This document shows positions 1-7,988 of a stretch of 25,597 nucleotides of DNA, piece by piece. Under the pieces are notes generated by a model. It had not been told where the DNA came from, did not search any database, and was given only the letters and a program-made list of their open reading frames with translations. How positions within the stretch are numbered: the stretch's first letter is position 1; each line of letters opens with the position of its first letter. The DNA lies in assembly GCA_035254305.1 (NCBI GenBank), contig DATFAS010000008.1:1-25597 (forward strand), read 5' to 3'. The DNA comes from DATFAS01 sp035254305 (GTDB lineage Bacteria; Bacillota; Bacilli; Aneurinibacillales; RAOX-1). The position numbers were made by a program, and so were the translations under genes.

Positions 1-65
1 ATAGAGAAGGCATGCTAAACTAAAAAGAAAAGCTCGTATGAAAGGAACGGGAGAAGGAGAATCCA

Positions 66-839
66 TTGATCCGAGGAATGTCTTATCCCAAGGGCATTTT
101 TTACATGGACAATGAATACATTGCCCATGCCATCATTGACCGTAAGGGAAATATTGTGGCTCAGCTATTTTCTTTTAACCTGTCTGGTTTACTTTTCTTT
201 GCAAAAACTATTACATTTGCATTCCCATGGTATTATTTGCTAGCCCTACTTGCACTTACTGTTTGGACACTCAATCAGCCGAATGAGCCGATCTATCTTC
301 TACTTTTAGCTCTTTTTGGTTATCACTTTTTCTTTCCTTATACCTTAAAGCAATATCATGGTGCTGAACATAAGATTTTCAGTCATCAAGGAACGAAATC
401 TTTAGATACACTAATCCAAATATCAAATAGTAATATTGTCAATCGAAATTGTTCTACAAACCAGGTTGTACTATTTTTCGTTTTGTTTCTTATTGGATAT
501 TATCCACTTGGGGGTAATATGGCTGCCTTGGTAGCTCTTTTGGGAAATGTCGTCATCCCACGGTTCCTGCGTCCTATAGAGCAACGATTTTTCTTTCCAT
601 TGTCTGCTTTATTGCAGGAGCATTGTACAACAACAGAACCTGAACAAAAGCAGCTTCTCGTTGGTTTAATCTCCTATCTTACCTTGGTTCGTCGAGAGGT
701 AGTAAGTGTGTCCCTTCTCCAGACTGAGCAGGAGGAACAAAGACTGCTACTACTCAGAATAGAAGAAGAAAAACAAAGGCAAGCCCTTCTTGAGGAACGA
801 GAACGTATCATCACCGAAACACAGTGGCTTGAAATTTAG
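66..839 (+). CDS. DUF1385-like integral membrane protein with C-terminal coiled coil
   Basis: A 257-residue membrane protein of unknown function. The stretch YHGAEHK near residues 98-104, followed by NRNCSTNQ just before a membrane segment, resembles the YHGAEHK and C-G-T-S region of DUF1385 proteins such as B. subtilis YqhQ. This copy is shorter than YqhQ (about 320 aa). Hydrophobic segments lie at roughly residues 44-66, 73-92, 133-150 and 153-168. The last 40 residues are rich in Glu, Gln, Arg and Leu and probably form a coiled coil. The start is a TTG preceded by AAGGAG with a 6-nt spacer; an ATG at 78 is the alternative but has no such site. The biochemical role is unknown. Confidence 0.75.
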   Translation: MIRGMSYPKGIFYMDNEYIAHAIIDRKGNIVAQLFSFNLSGLLFFAKTITFAFPWYYLLALLALTVWTLNQPNEPIYLLLLALFGYHFFFPYTLKQYHGAEHKIFSHQGTKSLDTLIQISNSNIVNRNCSTNQVVLFFVLFLIGYYPLGGNMAALVALLGNVVIPRFLRPIEQRFFFPLSALLQEHCTTTEPEQKQLLVGLISYLTLVRREVVSVSLLQTEQEEQRLLLLRIEEEKQRQALLEERERIITETQWLEI

Positions 840-892
840 GATTAGCTTGGTAAAACTAAGTGCCACCTGTGACTTATACCTTCCAATCCGCG

Positions 893-930
893 AAAAAAGA
901 CTGCCACCTAAGGTTGCAGTCTTCCTCTTT
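893..930. terminator. Bidirectional rho-independent terminator
   Basis: An inverted repeat AAGACTGC (897-904) / GCAGTCTT (916-923) is extended inward by ACC/GGT. On the - strand it is followed by a run of six T (complement of 893-898), a good terminator for the IDEAL-domain gene that stops at 931. On the + strand CCTCTTTT follows, so it can also stop transcripts from the DUF1385-like gene. Confidence 0.8.
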
Positions 931-1236
931 TCATTCTTTAAAATCCTTTAATCGCTTTGCAATCTTTTCAAACCATTCTTTGTCCTTTAGATTAAGGGCC
1001 AGGTCAGCAAGTTGAAACAAATGGGCTTTTTGCAAAGACCGTTGTTCTTTATGAGATAAATGCTTGACGAGGTCATAATGGTACATTTCACACTTGTAGC
1101 CGTTGTTGAATTGCAGCAAATATTTATTTGTGAATTCATCAAACATTAGGATCTCGGCTACTTCGTCATAAAAATGGTTATTAGGATTGATGACCTTGAC
1201 CATGTCACCCTTTTTGAAACGAACCTTCGTTTTCAT
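931..1236 (-). CDS. IDEAL-domain protein
   Basis: A 101-residue acidic and basic soluble protein. The N-terminal 50 residues (KGDMVKV, then a Tyr/Phe-rich segment) look like a small beta-barrel of the kind that binds nucleic acid or protein. Residues 75-95 (LADLALNLKDKEWF) fit the IDEAL motif, a short helical domain common in Bacillales (for example ComK and YpiB) and thought to mediate protein contacts. The function is not known. It is transcribed toward the DUF1385-like gene and ends at the shared terminator. The ATG is preceded by GAGGGTGAGAGGA-type purines on the - strand. Confidence 0.75.
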   Translation of the reverse strand: MKTKVRFKKGDMVKVINPNNHFYDEVAEILMFDEFTNKYLLQFNNGYKCEMYHYDLVKHLSHKEQRSLQKAHLFQLADLALNLKDKEWFEKIAKRLKDFKE

Positions 1237-1445
1237 ATCCTCTCACCCTCTAAATGATTTTCCCACAGGCCCTAACATTTTGGTCTTATATTCTATGCAG
1301 GTTACCCTTGTTCAAATTCGCCCTTTTTTGTAAGGGCTTTATAGAATTTTAAGATTTAAGCAATGGGAAAAAAGGGATAAGTATGTAATTGAGTAAGAAA
1401 TCTGCTAGAATATTTGGGTATGCTAATTTTTAAGGAGAGATCAGC

Positions 1446-1652
1446 TTGGCAGGATGGTTTTTAATTGGGTTTGGAATACTTTTAATTTTCTTCGCAAAAC
1501 TACCAGCTTATCAGAATTGGATGAAACAAAGATTGGAGAAAAAAGGATTTACACAGGTAGATATACTAGTATACAGACGAATTCGAACGATAACTATGCT
1601 ATCCTTTATCTATCTAATGGCTGGACTAGTTTTAATGATAAGCCGACTATAA
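1446..1652 (+). CDS. Small two-helix membrane protein upstream of the PBP gene
   Basis: A 68-residue protein with two hydrophobic helices (about residues 3-19 and 47-66) joined by a basic loop with several Lys and Arg, so a small inner-membrane hairpin. The start is TTG preceded by AAGGAGAGA with good spacing. It ends 9 nt before the penicillin-binding protein start, so the two are probably co-transcribed, and a role near the cell-wall enzyme is possible but unproven. I do not recognise a named family. Confidence 0.65.
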   Translation: MAGWFLIGFGILLIFFAKLPAYQNWMKQRLEKKGFTQVDILVYRRIRTITMLSFIYLMAGLVLMISRL

Positions 1653-1661
1653 GGTGAGGAT

Positions 1662-3701
1662 ATGAAGATGAATCACTTTAACAATGAAGATAAACAAAAG
1701 GAACAAGCTCTAAAGATTTCACGAAGAGTGCAGTTATTGTTTACTCTTGTTTTCCTGTTTTTTGCTGGTTTAGTTCTGCGGCTTGCCATTGTCCAAATTG
1801 CAAACGGGGATGAATATTTAAAAATTGCCAATGAGAAATCCATTCAAACCATTCCTATTCCCGCCCCTCGTGGCAAGATTTTGGACAAGGCCGGTAGCGT
1901 ACTTGTTGACAACAAAGTTTCCTACACGGCTGTTTTTCATGAAGAAGATTGGATGACGAAGGAATACCATCTAGGACTGGCCAAGAATCTAGCTCCTATC
2001 CTGTCCCTACCTTATGAAGAAATTCTCAAAAAGATGGATGCAGGGGTCAATGCCAAGGGAGAATCAACACCACGCAAGGACCCTAAATTTCTGGAGAAGG
2101 ATATCAAATTTGATGTAGGCCTAAAAGAAATGTCTATCTTATCTGAAAAAAGGACCGAGCTTAAAGGAATTGATGTCATTGTAAAACCCGTACGGCAATA
2201 TAGTAATGATTTGGTTGCCGTTCAGAGCATTGGATTTATTCGACCCTATGCCGTAGCAGAAACAGCCAAAGCTACTAAAGATTATTATGAACCCAAAAAA
2301 GATAGCTATCTCCCCAACCAATCGGTTGGAATGGACGGAGTAGAATTTAGCTATGAGGATATTCTAACCGGGGAAAACGGGATGAAGAGGTTACTGGTAA
2401 ATGCAAAGGGTACACTTCTAGAAGAAGTGTCTGTTACGAAACCCAAACCCGGCAGCAATCTATATTTAACCTTCGATAAGCGAGTACAGCTAGATAGTCA
2501 AAAATTTATAGCTGACTACCTTGCAGGGCTACGACAAAACCCAGGTACTCCATCTGAGGCTCGTGATGTCAAAAATGCCTATGCGGTTGCCATAGAAACA
2601 CAAACAGGAAAGATTGCAGCCATTGTTAGCTACCCTGATTATGATCCTAATAAGTGGATCAAAGGGGTGGATCAGGATCTTTATAACGATATTCAATTTT
2701 CCATTAATAATGGCACCATTCGTTCTGCTCCCTATGATGCAAGACCTCTGCCTATTAAGGAAGCAGAACGTCATCCTAGCTCAATTGTTGCGATGGGTTC
2801 CATTATTAAACCCGTAACAGCATTAATGGCACTAAATGAAAAGATTATTTCACCTTATGATGAATGGCGCGATGCGGTTGTATTCCGCTATGGAAAAGGA
2901 AGCGACAGTATCACGAACGCCCATCAACGAGATCTTGGTGTCCTAGATATCCAAAAAGCTTTACAAAAATCATCAAATACCTATATGGCCCGTTTAGGAC
3001 AAATGATGGTAGAAAACCTTAAATCACCCGTAGGAACGTTTCAGAAATACTATCATTCCTTTGGTTTGGGAGTTCAGACAGGAGTCCCCCTTCCCTTTGA
3101 GAGTGAAGGAGTGGAAGACTATGTCAAAACGAGTAAGGAAATTAGTACTTTATTTGCCCTTGTCCAAGCATCCTTTGGTCAGCAGGAACGGTTTACCACC
3201 ATGCAGCTTGCACAATACGCAGCAACATTAGCCAATAAGGGGAAACGCTTAAGACCACAGATTGTTGATCGGATTGAAACAAATCAAACAACCCAGCCCG
3301 TACAACCAGAATTATTAAATACCATCGATATCCCTGACCCTTATTGGCAGGTTGTTTATGAAGGAATGAGAATGGTTACTGAACCAGGTGGAACAGCAGC
3401 CATTCCGTTTCAAGGCTTTCCTTACAGCGTAGCAGCAAAAACGGGTACCTCTGAGCAAGATATGTACATAGAATACGAGGAAGGAAAGTGGAAAAAAGAC
3501 CGACGAATTGAAAATGCTACCTTTATCGGTTTTGCCCCCGCTAACAACCCGAAGCTCGCTGTTGCTGTTGTTGTTCCAGAGGGTGGGCAAGGGACGAATT
3601 CGGCAACTTTTATTGCACGAGGCATCTTTGACATTTACAATAAGTACATTGGACTTTCCGACCAACCTACAGGAGAAAGCCAAACAACTACAAAACCCTA
3701 A
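1662..3701 (+). CDS. Class B penicillin-binding protein (peptidoglycan D,D-transpeptidase)
   Basis: Cross-links peptidoglycan stem peptides on the outer face of the membrane. It has a short cytoplasmic tail, one membrane anchor (about residues 25-46), a dimerisation-type domain beginning with PAPRGKILDK, and a transpeptidase domain. All three catalytic motifs are present: SIIK at residues 380-383 (nucleophile Ser380), SSN at 437-439 and KTG at 593-595. The length of 679 aa and the YPDYDPN segment match the PBP2/PbpA-PbpH group. No glycosyltransferase domain is present, so it is class B. It lies between a small membrane protein and a 76-aa protein in one + strand unit. Whether it serves elongation or spore wall synthesis cannot be told from sequence. 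Confidence 0.93.
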   Translation: MKMNHFNNEDKQKEQALKISRRVQLLFTLVFLFFAGLVLRLAIVQIANGDEYLKIANEKSIQTIPIPAPRGKILDKAGSVLVDNKVSYTAVFHEEDWMTKEYHLGLAKNLAPILSLPYEEILKKMDAGVNAKGESTPRKDPKFLEKDIKFDVGLKEMSILSEKRTELKGIDVIVKPVRQYSNDLVAVQSIGFIRPYAVAETAKATKDYYEPKKDSYLPNQSVGMDGVEFSYEDILTGENGMKRLLVNAKGTLLEEVSVTKPKPGSNLYLTFDKRVQLDSQKFIADYLAGLRQNPGTPSEARDVKNAYAVAIETQTGKIAAIVSYPDYDPNKWIKGVDQDLYNDIQFSINNGTIRSAPYDARPLPIKEAERHPSSIVAMGSIIKPVTALMALNEKIISPYDEWRDAVVFRYGKGSDSITNAHQRDLGVLDIQKALQKSSNTYMARLGQMMVENLKSPVGTFQKYYHSFGLGVQTGVPLPFESEGVEDYVKTSKEISTLFALVQASFGQQERFTTMQLAQYAATLANKGKRLRPQIVDRIETNQTTQPVQPELLNTIDIPDPYWQVVYEGMRMVTEPGGTAAIPFQGFPYSVAAKTGTSEQDMYIEYEEGKWKKDRRIENATFIGFAPANNPKLAVAVVVPEGGQGTNSATFIARGIFDIYNKYIGLSDQPTGESQTTTKP

Positions 3702-3721
3702 AAACGAAAAGGATGAATCAC

Positions 3722-3952
3722 ATGCAAAGATATGAAATCTTAAAAAGAGATAAATGGAACATGATTATTGCGGATGTGAAAGGAACAAAAATCGAGGTGC
3801 GAGAGATCTCCACTGAATGGGGAGAAGACAAGCATATCTTCCACAGTCGCCCAGAATTAATGAACTGGGTTCACTCTCATTTTAGAGCAGAGGATTTCAA
3901 AGGAAACGAAGAAGAATATGATCAGATTCTAAACAACTTTAGTAAAATCTAG
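3722..3952 (+). CDS. Conserved-looking 76-aa protein of unknown function
   Basis: A small soluble protein rich in charged and aromatic residues, with no signal peptide or membrane segment. An ATG at 3713 is also in frame, but AAAAGG lies only about 1-2 nt from it and 9 nt before the ATG at 3722, so the latter is the likely start. It follows the PBP stop by 20 nt and is followed by a strong terminator, so it is the last gene of that unit. I do not recognise the family. Confidence 0.6.
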   Translation: MQRYEILKRDKWNMIIADVKGTKIEVREISTEWGEDKHIFHSRPELMNWVHSHFRAEDFKGNEEEYDQILNNFSKI

Positions 3953-3970
3953 TTCCCCTTAAAGTAATAG

Positions 3971-4026
3971 AATAGGTCTAACCAGACCGGCCAATAAGTG
4001 CCACTGGCTAGACCTATTATTTTTTT
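3971..4026 (+). terminator. Rho-independent terminator of the PBP unit
   Basis: Perfect 10-bp arms AATAGGTCTA (3971-3980) / TAGACCTATT (4009-4018), with further internal pairing CCAG/CTGG, are followed by a T run from 4020 to 4026. The right arm overlaps the stop codon of the convergent nth gene. Confidence 0.85.
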
Positions 4027-4658
4027 AAACGTTTCTTCCCTTCTCTACACAATGAATGAAGCGGACAAACCTCACATTTAGGATTTTGAGCCTTACAGTG
4101 ATACCGCCCGAAGAAGATGAGCTGGTGATGCGTTTGGGTCCACTCTTCTCTTGGCACCTTTTTCATTAGACTCTTCTCTACTTCAAGAGGGGTATCCTTC
4201 CAGCGAGCTAGCCCTAGTCGCTTAGAAACTCGTTCGACATGTGTATCGACTGCAATAGCTGGCACCCCAAAGGCATTGGAGACAACTACATTGGCTGTTT
4301 TTCTTCCTACCCCTGGCAGCTTTATAAGTTCTTCCTGCTTACTCGGAATTTCTCCCTTATATTCATCTAACAAAATTCGGCATAGCTTTTGAATATTCTT
4401 CGCCTTAGTACGAAACAACCCGATGCTGCGAATATCCATTTCTAATTCTTCTAGGGGAACAGCCAGATAGTCTTGAGGTGTCTTATACTTCTGAAATAAA
4501 TTTTCCGTAACCTTATTCACAAGATTATCCGTACATTGAGCAGAAAGAAGCACGGCAATAGTTAATTCAAAAGGATTGGAATGATTAAGCTCACAATAAG
4601 CATTCGGGAACATCTCTGCAAGTGTGGTAAATATATGACGAATTTGTGTTTGATTCAT
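4017..4658 (-). CDS. nth: Endonuclease III (DNA glycosylase/AP lyase)
   Basis: Removes oxidised pyrimidines from DNA and nicks the abasic site in base-excision repair. The helix-hairpin-helix LPGVGRKTANVV contains the catalytic Lys120, and AVDTH contains Asp138. Both fall at the same numbers as in the E. coli enzyme when the ATG at 4658 is used. The C-terminal C-x6-C-x2-C-x5-C cluster for the 4Fe-4S centre is intact. The reading frame stays open to a GTG at 4703, but the ATG at 4658 has AGAGGA upstream and gives the family length of 213 aa. It lies downstream of an unknown 178-aa gene on the same strand. Confidence 0.95.
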   Translation of the reverse strand: MNQTQIRHIFTTLAEMFPNAYCELNHSNPFELTIAVLLSAQCTDNLVNKVTENLFQKYKTPQDYLAVPLEELEMDIRSIGLFRTKAKNIQKLCRILLDEYKGEIPSKQEELIKLPGVGRKTANVVVSNAFGVPAIAVDTHVERVSKRLGLARWKDTPLEVEKSLMKKVPREEWTQTHHQLIFFGRYHCKAQNPKCEVCPLHSLCREGKKRLKK

Positions 4659-4724
4659 GCTTTGATCCTCTTCCCTTACCATTTTCCTATCCCACGATAG
4701 CACGGAATGACCGCTTTTTCAATC

Positions 4725-5261
4725 CTAGATGACAAGAGGAGTAGTTGATAGGGATTTTGTTAAATTACGCTGTGCTTGATAGAATTCATACAGTAATTGA
4801 TCCCAATAATGCATAGCTTGTCCCTCTCCTACTCTGTGCACCATACGCAAAACAACCGATAATTCATCATTTAGGATACCCTCCTCTTTCGATCCTTTAA
4901 CACAAAGAAAAAAGTGAGTCATCTTTTGATCGCGAAATTTATTTAATTGATCATGTAAATCATTCAAGATTGCATTTTCTGGAAGGAGTAGATCAAAGGT
5001 TGCCTCTATGATCATTTCTTGATCAGCACCTTCTTCTAAGTATCCTGTGATGGTCAATTCAATGTCACTTTCTCCAATATATAATGATTGTGTAATCGTC
5101 AGGCGTAATTTTTCTTCTGTTCGAAGATGGATGATGGGCTCTTCCTGCAATAAGATAAAACCATTCTTCTTCGCATATTCCTGCACTTCTCGGACGAAGC
5201 AAAGAGCCATACTAGTAAACTGGTGCATCATTTCCATATGTGTTAGCTTCAAACGTTCCAT
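4725..5261 (-). CDS. Unrecognised 178-aa soluble protein
   Basis: No signal peptide and no membrane segment are visible. The N-terminal part looks helical, the middle (about residues 35-80) alternates in a beta-strand pattern, and the C-terminus is helical. I do not recognise a family. The ATG at 5261 has AAGGGG directly against it, with no spacer. A TTG at codon 4 would place the same site 9 nt upstream, so the true start is uncertain by three codons. It ends 66 nt before the likely nth ATG and may share its transcript. Confidence 0.6.
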   Translation of the reverse strand: MERLKLTHMEMMHQFTSMALCFVREVQEYAKKNGFILLQEEPIIHLRTEEKLRLTITQSLYIGESDIELTITGYLEEGADQEMIIEATFDLLLPENAILNDLHDQLNKFRDQKMTHFFLCVKGSKEEGILNDELSVVLRMVHRVGEGQAMHYWDQLLYEFYQAQRNLTKSLSTTPLVI

Positions 5262-5367
5262 CCCCTTATCACTTAGTCATAAGGGATGGTATTCGCCTTC
5301 ATCTTTGTCGAATCCTTTGACGAATAAAGATAGCTTTCTTCTAGTTTTGTCATATATAAAAAAAGTT

Positions 5368-5397
5368 ATTTTAGCATTTGCTCCAAGCATTCGCCAA
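5368..5397 (-). promoter_or_regulatory. Candidate sigma-A promoter for the 178-aa gene and nth
   Basis: On the - strand, TTGGCG (5392-5397), an 18-nt spacer and TAAAAT (5368-5373) lie about 105 nt before the start. The -10 matches 5 of 6 and the -35 matches 4 of 6 consensus bases. Based on motif match only. Confidence 0.35.
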
Positions 5398-5412
5398 TTC
5401 AGTAAGATCAAA

Positions 5413-5431
5413 GACCACTTAGAAAATGGTC
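5413..5431 (-). terminator. Weak terminator-like hairpin after the TIM-barrel gene
   Basis: GACCATTT / AAGTGGTC arms (one G-T pair) with a 3-nt loop lie 14 nt past the stop at 5445. The following - strand sequence is only moderately T-rich (TTTGATCTT), so termination may be partial. Confidence 0.4.
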
Positions 5432-5444
5432 AGAAAAACAAAGA

Positions 5445-6944
5445 TTATTTCATTATTATGCCTCCGTTAGGAAAGCATGTTGCCTTCTTCAATTGTTCAT
5501 TTGTGGCTTCATCCCAATCCCACCAGCTTATTCCAGATAGTTTATATTGATTATTCAACTGGGTAAACCGTTCAATATCTGTTGGTGTTACCGCCCCATA
5601 GAGCTGTCCAGTGGGCAAAATAGGTTTTTTAAATGAAGAATAATCGGTTATAGATAAATTAAAAGCATCTTCTACATTCATTTCCATATCCGCCCAATAA
5701 ATTTGCGGCATCATAACATTTACAAATTCGTTGTACTCCTTAAATGGGATCGTAGAATGAAGATGTGAGACCGCATAAGATGAGAATCCAACTGGAATTT
5801 TTGGATACTTCGCCCTTAGTAGCTTACCAAACTCAGTAACCTGCTCATTCTTTCCGATAACTTCATCTTCACCATCCAAGACTATAAAATCAGCACCAGC
5901 CTCAATAGCTTGTGAGGTGGCATCGACTTCGCCCGGGACGTCTGATAGATATTGGTAGATCCATCCCCCTACCTTAAATCCAGCAGCCTTGAATGGACCT
6001 ACTAATCGCTTGAATTGATCCATATATTTTTGACTAACTGGATCATCTACTAAACTACCGTTAGCATACTTGATAAACACCCCACTTACCCCAAGCTGCT
6101 TAGCCTGATTAATCATGGCCTCGACATTCCCTTGGGATATATTCTCCGCCTTCCATATAAACAACAAATTTCCGTTAAAAACTTTAGGTAAAGGTGGATT
6201 TTGATAGGTTTCAAGGTTTATGAATTGAAAGAAGTCAATCCTTTGATTCGTTGGATTTATATGAGACTTAATCTGTAATTTCTTTTCAATTTGAGTAACT
6301 GGAACAAATAATTGATTGTTTATCGTTTTTGTATTTAGAGTAATAGTCTTCCCGTAGTAAATAACAGTTGTCTTAGTCGCATCACTACTAACCACAGCTT
6401 GAATACCAAGTGTTGAACTTAAGTTAGCTAGTGGAACATAGAAATCAGTGCCGATTCGCAAGAGCCTATCTTCTAAATGTAGATTCTTCCCGTTAAATCT
6501 TACCAAATAGGGCTTACTAACAAAAACAGTTTGTGAATTTTCGTCCCATGCCACATTAATTCCTAGGTTCTCACTCACAAAACGAATAGGAACAAACGTC
6601 CTTTCTTGAATGATTTGAGCAGGGCTATCAATTGGTACGTTGCTTCCGTTAACCGTTGTATTTTCCTTACCAATTGGAATTTGAATAGTCCTTTTATCCT
6701 GTTGGATGGTAACGACTTGGGATTGGGTATTCCAATCCACATTCGCACCCAATCCTTCCGATATGACCCGAATAGGGACTAATGTTCTACCCTGAATAAT
6801 CTGTGGTGGTACCTCTGGTATTAGCTGCTTTCCTTCGATTACAAGATTAAGGGAATTTTCCGCTTTGGTTTGCTCTGCTAGAAATGAAAGTAGTAAAAAT
6901 CCACAGAATCCAAATCCCCAAATGATTCTTTGCCATTGGCCCAT
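5445..6944 (-). CDS. Secreted protein: copper-amine-oxidase-N repeats plus glycoside-hydrolase-like TIM barrel
   Basis: A 499-aa exported protein. A signal peptide spans about residues 1-28 (hydrophobic 8-23, cleavage near TKA/EN). Residues 31-145 contain two repeats of the copper amine oxidase N-terminal type (GRTLVPIR and ERTFVPIR, each followed by V-x-W), which in Bacillales are non-catalytic surface-anchoring modules. Residues 146-245 hold a degenerate third repeat. Residues 258-485 look like a TIM barrel of the GH25-like or putative glycoside hydrolase type, with FIVLDGEDE (353-361) and MPQIYW (412-417). Asp357 and Glu359 are possible acidic catalytic residues. The start was chosen at 6944 because an upstream in-frame start would translate the ribosome-binding site, AGGAGAAGAAGG. 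A cell-wall or spore-wall role is inferred. Confidence 0.8.
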   Translation of the reverse strand: MGQWQRIIWGFGFCGFLLLSFLAEQTKAENSLNLVIEGKQLIPEVPPQIIQGRTLVPIRVISEGLGANVDWNTQSQVVTIQQDKRTIQIPIGKENTTVNGSNVPIDSPAQIIQERTFVPIRFVSENLGINVAWDENSQTVFVSKPYLVRFNGKNLHLEDRLLRIGTDFYVPLANLSSTLGIQAVVSSDATKTTVIYYGKTITLNTKTINNQLFVPVTQIEKKLQIKSHINPTNQRIDFFQFINLETYQNPPLPKVFNGNLLFIWKAENISQGNVEAMINQAKQLGVSGVFIKYANGSLVDDPVSQKYMDQFKRLVGPFKAAGFKVGGWIYQYLSDVPGEVDATSQAIEAGADFIVLDGEDEVIGKNEQVTEFGKLLRAKYPKIPVGFSSYAVSHLHSTIPFKEYNEFVNVMMPQIYWADMEMNVEDAFNLSITDYSSFKKPILPTGQLYGAVTPTDIERFTQLNNQYKLSGISWWDWDEATNEQLKKATCFPNGGIIMK

Positions 6945-7139
6945 TCCTTCTTCTCCTCTCAATAGAACCTATAAATTCCACTTGGGAGAATGATTCTACG
7001 TAGTAAGAAAGATTCCTGCTAGAAATGATTAGGATTTTCATAACTCTACCTTATCCTATACGATGTCAAATATAACTTAAAAAAATGAAAAAACTATACG
7101 CAAAAATGAACTTTTTATGTCGAATCGTGACTAATGTCA

Positions 7140-7168
7140 CTGTAACTAAATTTATGTTTAGATATAAT
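7140..7168 (+). promoter_or_regulatory. Candidate + strand promoter upstream of an orphan terminator
   Basis: A perfect TATAAT at 7163-7168 has CTGTAA at 7140-7145 (17-nt spacer, weak -35). The inverted repeat GTGAC-taat-GTCAC (7127-7140) overlaps the -35 and could be an operator. The next + strand element is the terminator at 7210. Confidence 0.35.
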
Positions 7169-7209
7169 CAAAATATACTTTCATCATGTGTTCCCTTTCA
7201 ATTTTTTTG

Positions 7210-7241
7210 AATCCTTGCCATTGGTAAGGATTATTTTTTTT
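7210..7241 (+). terminator. Strong orphan rho-independent terminator
   Basis: A 10-bp stem AATCCTTGCC / GGTAAGGATT with a 3-nt loop (one G-T pair) is followed by A and eight T. No + strand gene precedes it, because the gene to the left reads on the - strand. It therefore implies a short + strand transcript, possibly a small RNA of about 65-70 nt from the TATAAT at 7163. Confidence 0.7.
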
Positions 7242-7267
7242 GCCGTATAAAATCTCTATTATGTAGA

Positions 7268-7293
7268 AGCACACCAAACAAATATGGTGTGCT
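7268..7293 (-). terminator. Perfect 9-bp hairpin, possible weak terminator
   Basis: AGCACACCA (7268-7276) / TGGTGTGCT (7285-7293) with an 8-nt loop. It lies 14 nt beyond the stop of the doubtful - strand ORF 7308-7514. The following sequence on that strand (TCTACATAATAG) is a poor T tract, so it may instead be a structured RNA element. Confidence 0.35.
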
Positions 7294-7307
7294 AAGATCT
7301 TGTGAGA

Positions 7308-7514
7308 TTATCTGAGAGGACAGGATGGGAATTTGTGAATAGAACGGATATTACTGATCCGAACCGAGACAATTCGAAATACGCTAAGTCTAACAAACAC
7401 AAGCAAAAAGACATGTGTTGAAGTCACACGACAGATTTTGCCGGACCCACTTCTTCCGCTAAATGTCGTAATTCCAACAAAACATCCACGTAATCTATGA
7501 AGCTTTGCTCTCAT
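7308..7514 (-). CDS. Doubtful 68-aa reading frame
   Basis: The ATG at 7514 has a good AAGGGGG site 9 nt upstream, and a hairpin follows the stop. The protein itself looks unnatural, with many Arg, Ser and Val and no recognisable domain. An antisense frame on the + strand (7302-7421, 39 codons, hydrophilic) overlaps it. It is listed because of the initiation signal only. Confidence 0.2.
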   Translation of the reverse strand: MRAKLHRLRGCFVGITTFSGRSGSGKICRVTSTHVFLLVFVRLSVFRIVSVRISNIRSIHKFPSCPLR

Positions 7515-7795
7515 CTATTTCTTCCCCCTTTCTCTTTGATACCTTACTATATTAAGCTATCTTTAAGAGGGGAACGGCGTATATACAATTCTCTTCCGTT
7601 TTTCCGCTAACACACCTTTCTCTCATTCCCCTATTTATTTCTCATGATTTTATGGTAAACTGTGAAAAATACATTCCTAATGGATGTGATTATTTCAGAA
7701 ACTGAATCGTTGCGTGGATCTAAATCTATATGGAGGGAGTGGGAGGATTCAAATTTCCCCCCATCATTGACATTTGTTTAAGGAGTGAATAGAAT

Positions 7796-7981
7796 ATGAA
7801 AAACATTTGCCTATATAGCACAGAGATTTGCCCTACCTGCTCTGAAACGAAATGGGAATGGTTAATTTGGTGTACCAATTGTGGGACCATAGTTTGTTCA
7901 TCCTGCGTACATACTAATCATCATGCAAATGGCTTGCCATTTGATATTCCAGGACGTGGGAAACGATATTATGCAGAATGA
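7796..7981 (+). CDS. Small Cys/His-rich putative zinc-binding protein
   Basis: A 61-residue protein with C-P-T-C, C-T-N-C and C-S-S-C pairs spaced over about 26 residues, followed by HTNHH. This fits a zinc-ribbon or B-box-like fold, probably binding one or two zinc ions. No membrane segment or signal peptide is present. The ATG follows AAGGAGTG with normal spacing. It is convergent with a 76-aa gene, with only 7 nt between the stops and no terminator between them. The family and role are unknown. Confidence 0.65.
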   Translation: MKNICLYSTEICPTCSETKWEWLIWCTNCGTIVCSSCVHTNHHANGLPFDIPGRGKRYYAE

Positions 7982-7988
7982 AATCTAA

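Larger units (their letters stand above)
7042..7795. other. Gene-poor 0.75-kb intergenic region
   Basis: No convincing protein gene fills this stretch. It contains a promoter-like site at 7140-7168, a strong + strand terminator at 7210-7241, a perfect hairpin at 7268-7293, and two mutually antisense small reading frames (7302-7421 + and 7308-7514 -). From about 7515 to 7750 I see only AT-rich sequence and the upstream region of the 61-aa gene. Confidence 0.5.

Noticed and set aside
1320..1337. GCCCTT / AAGGGC hairpin upstream of the small membrane protein gene
   Set aside because: It is only 6 bp with no T run on either strand that would serve a gene.
3315..3683. 122-aa - strand frame inside the PBP gene
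   Set aside because: It is antisense to the conserved KTG-containing region of the transpeptidase, with no start signal or domain.
5047..5550. 167-aa + strand frame antisense to the 178-aa gene and the 3' end of the TIM-barrel gene
   Set aside because: Its composition is unlike a protein and it spans two opposite-strand genes plus their gap.
6847..7041. 64-aa - strand frame overlapping the start of the TIM-barrel gene
   Set aside because: Its Arg-rich middle is the out-of-frame reading of that gene's ribosome-binding site, and the rest is a shadow of the signal peptide region.
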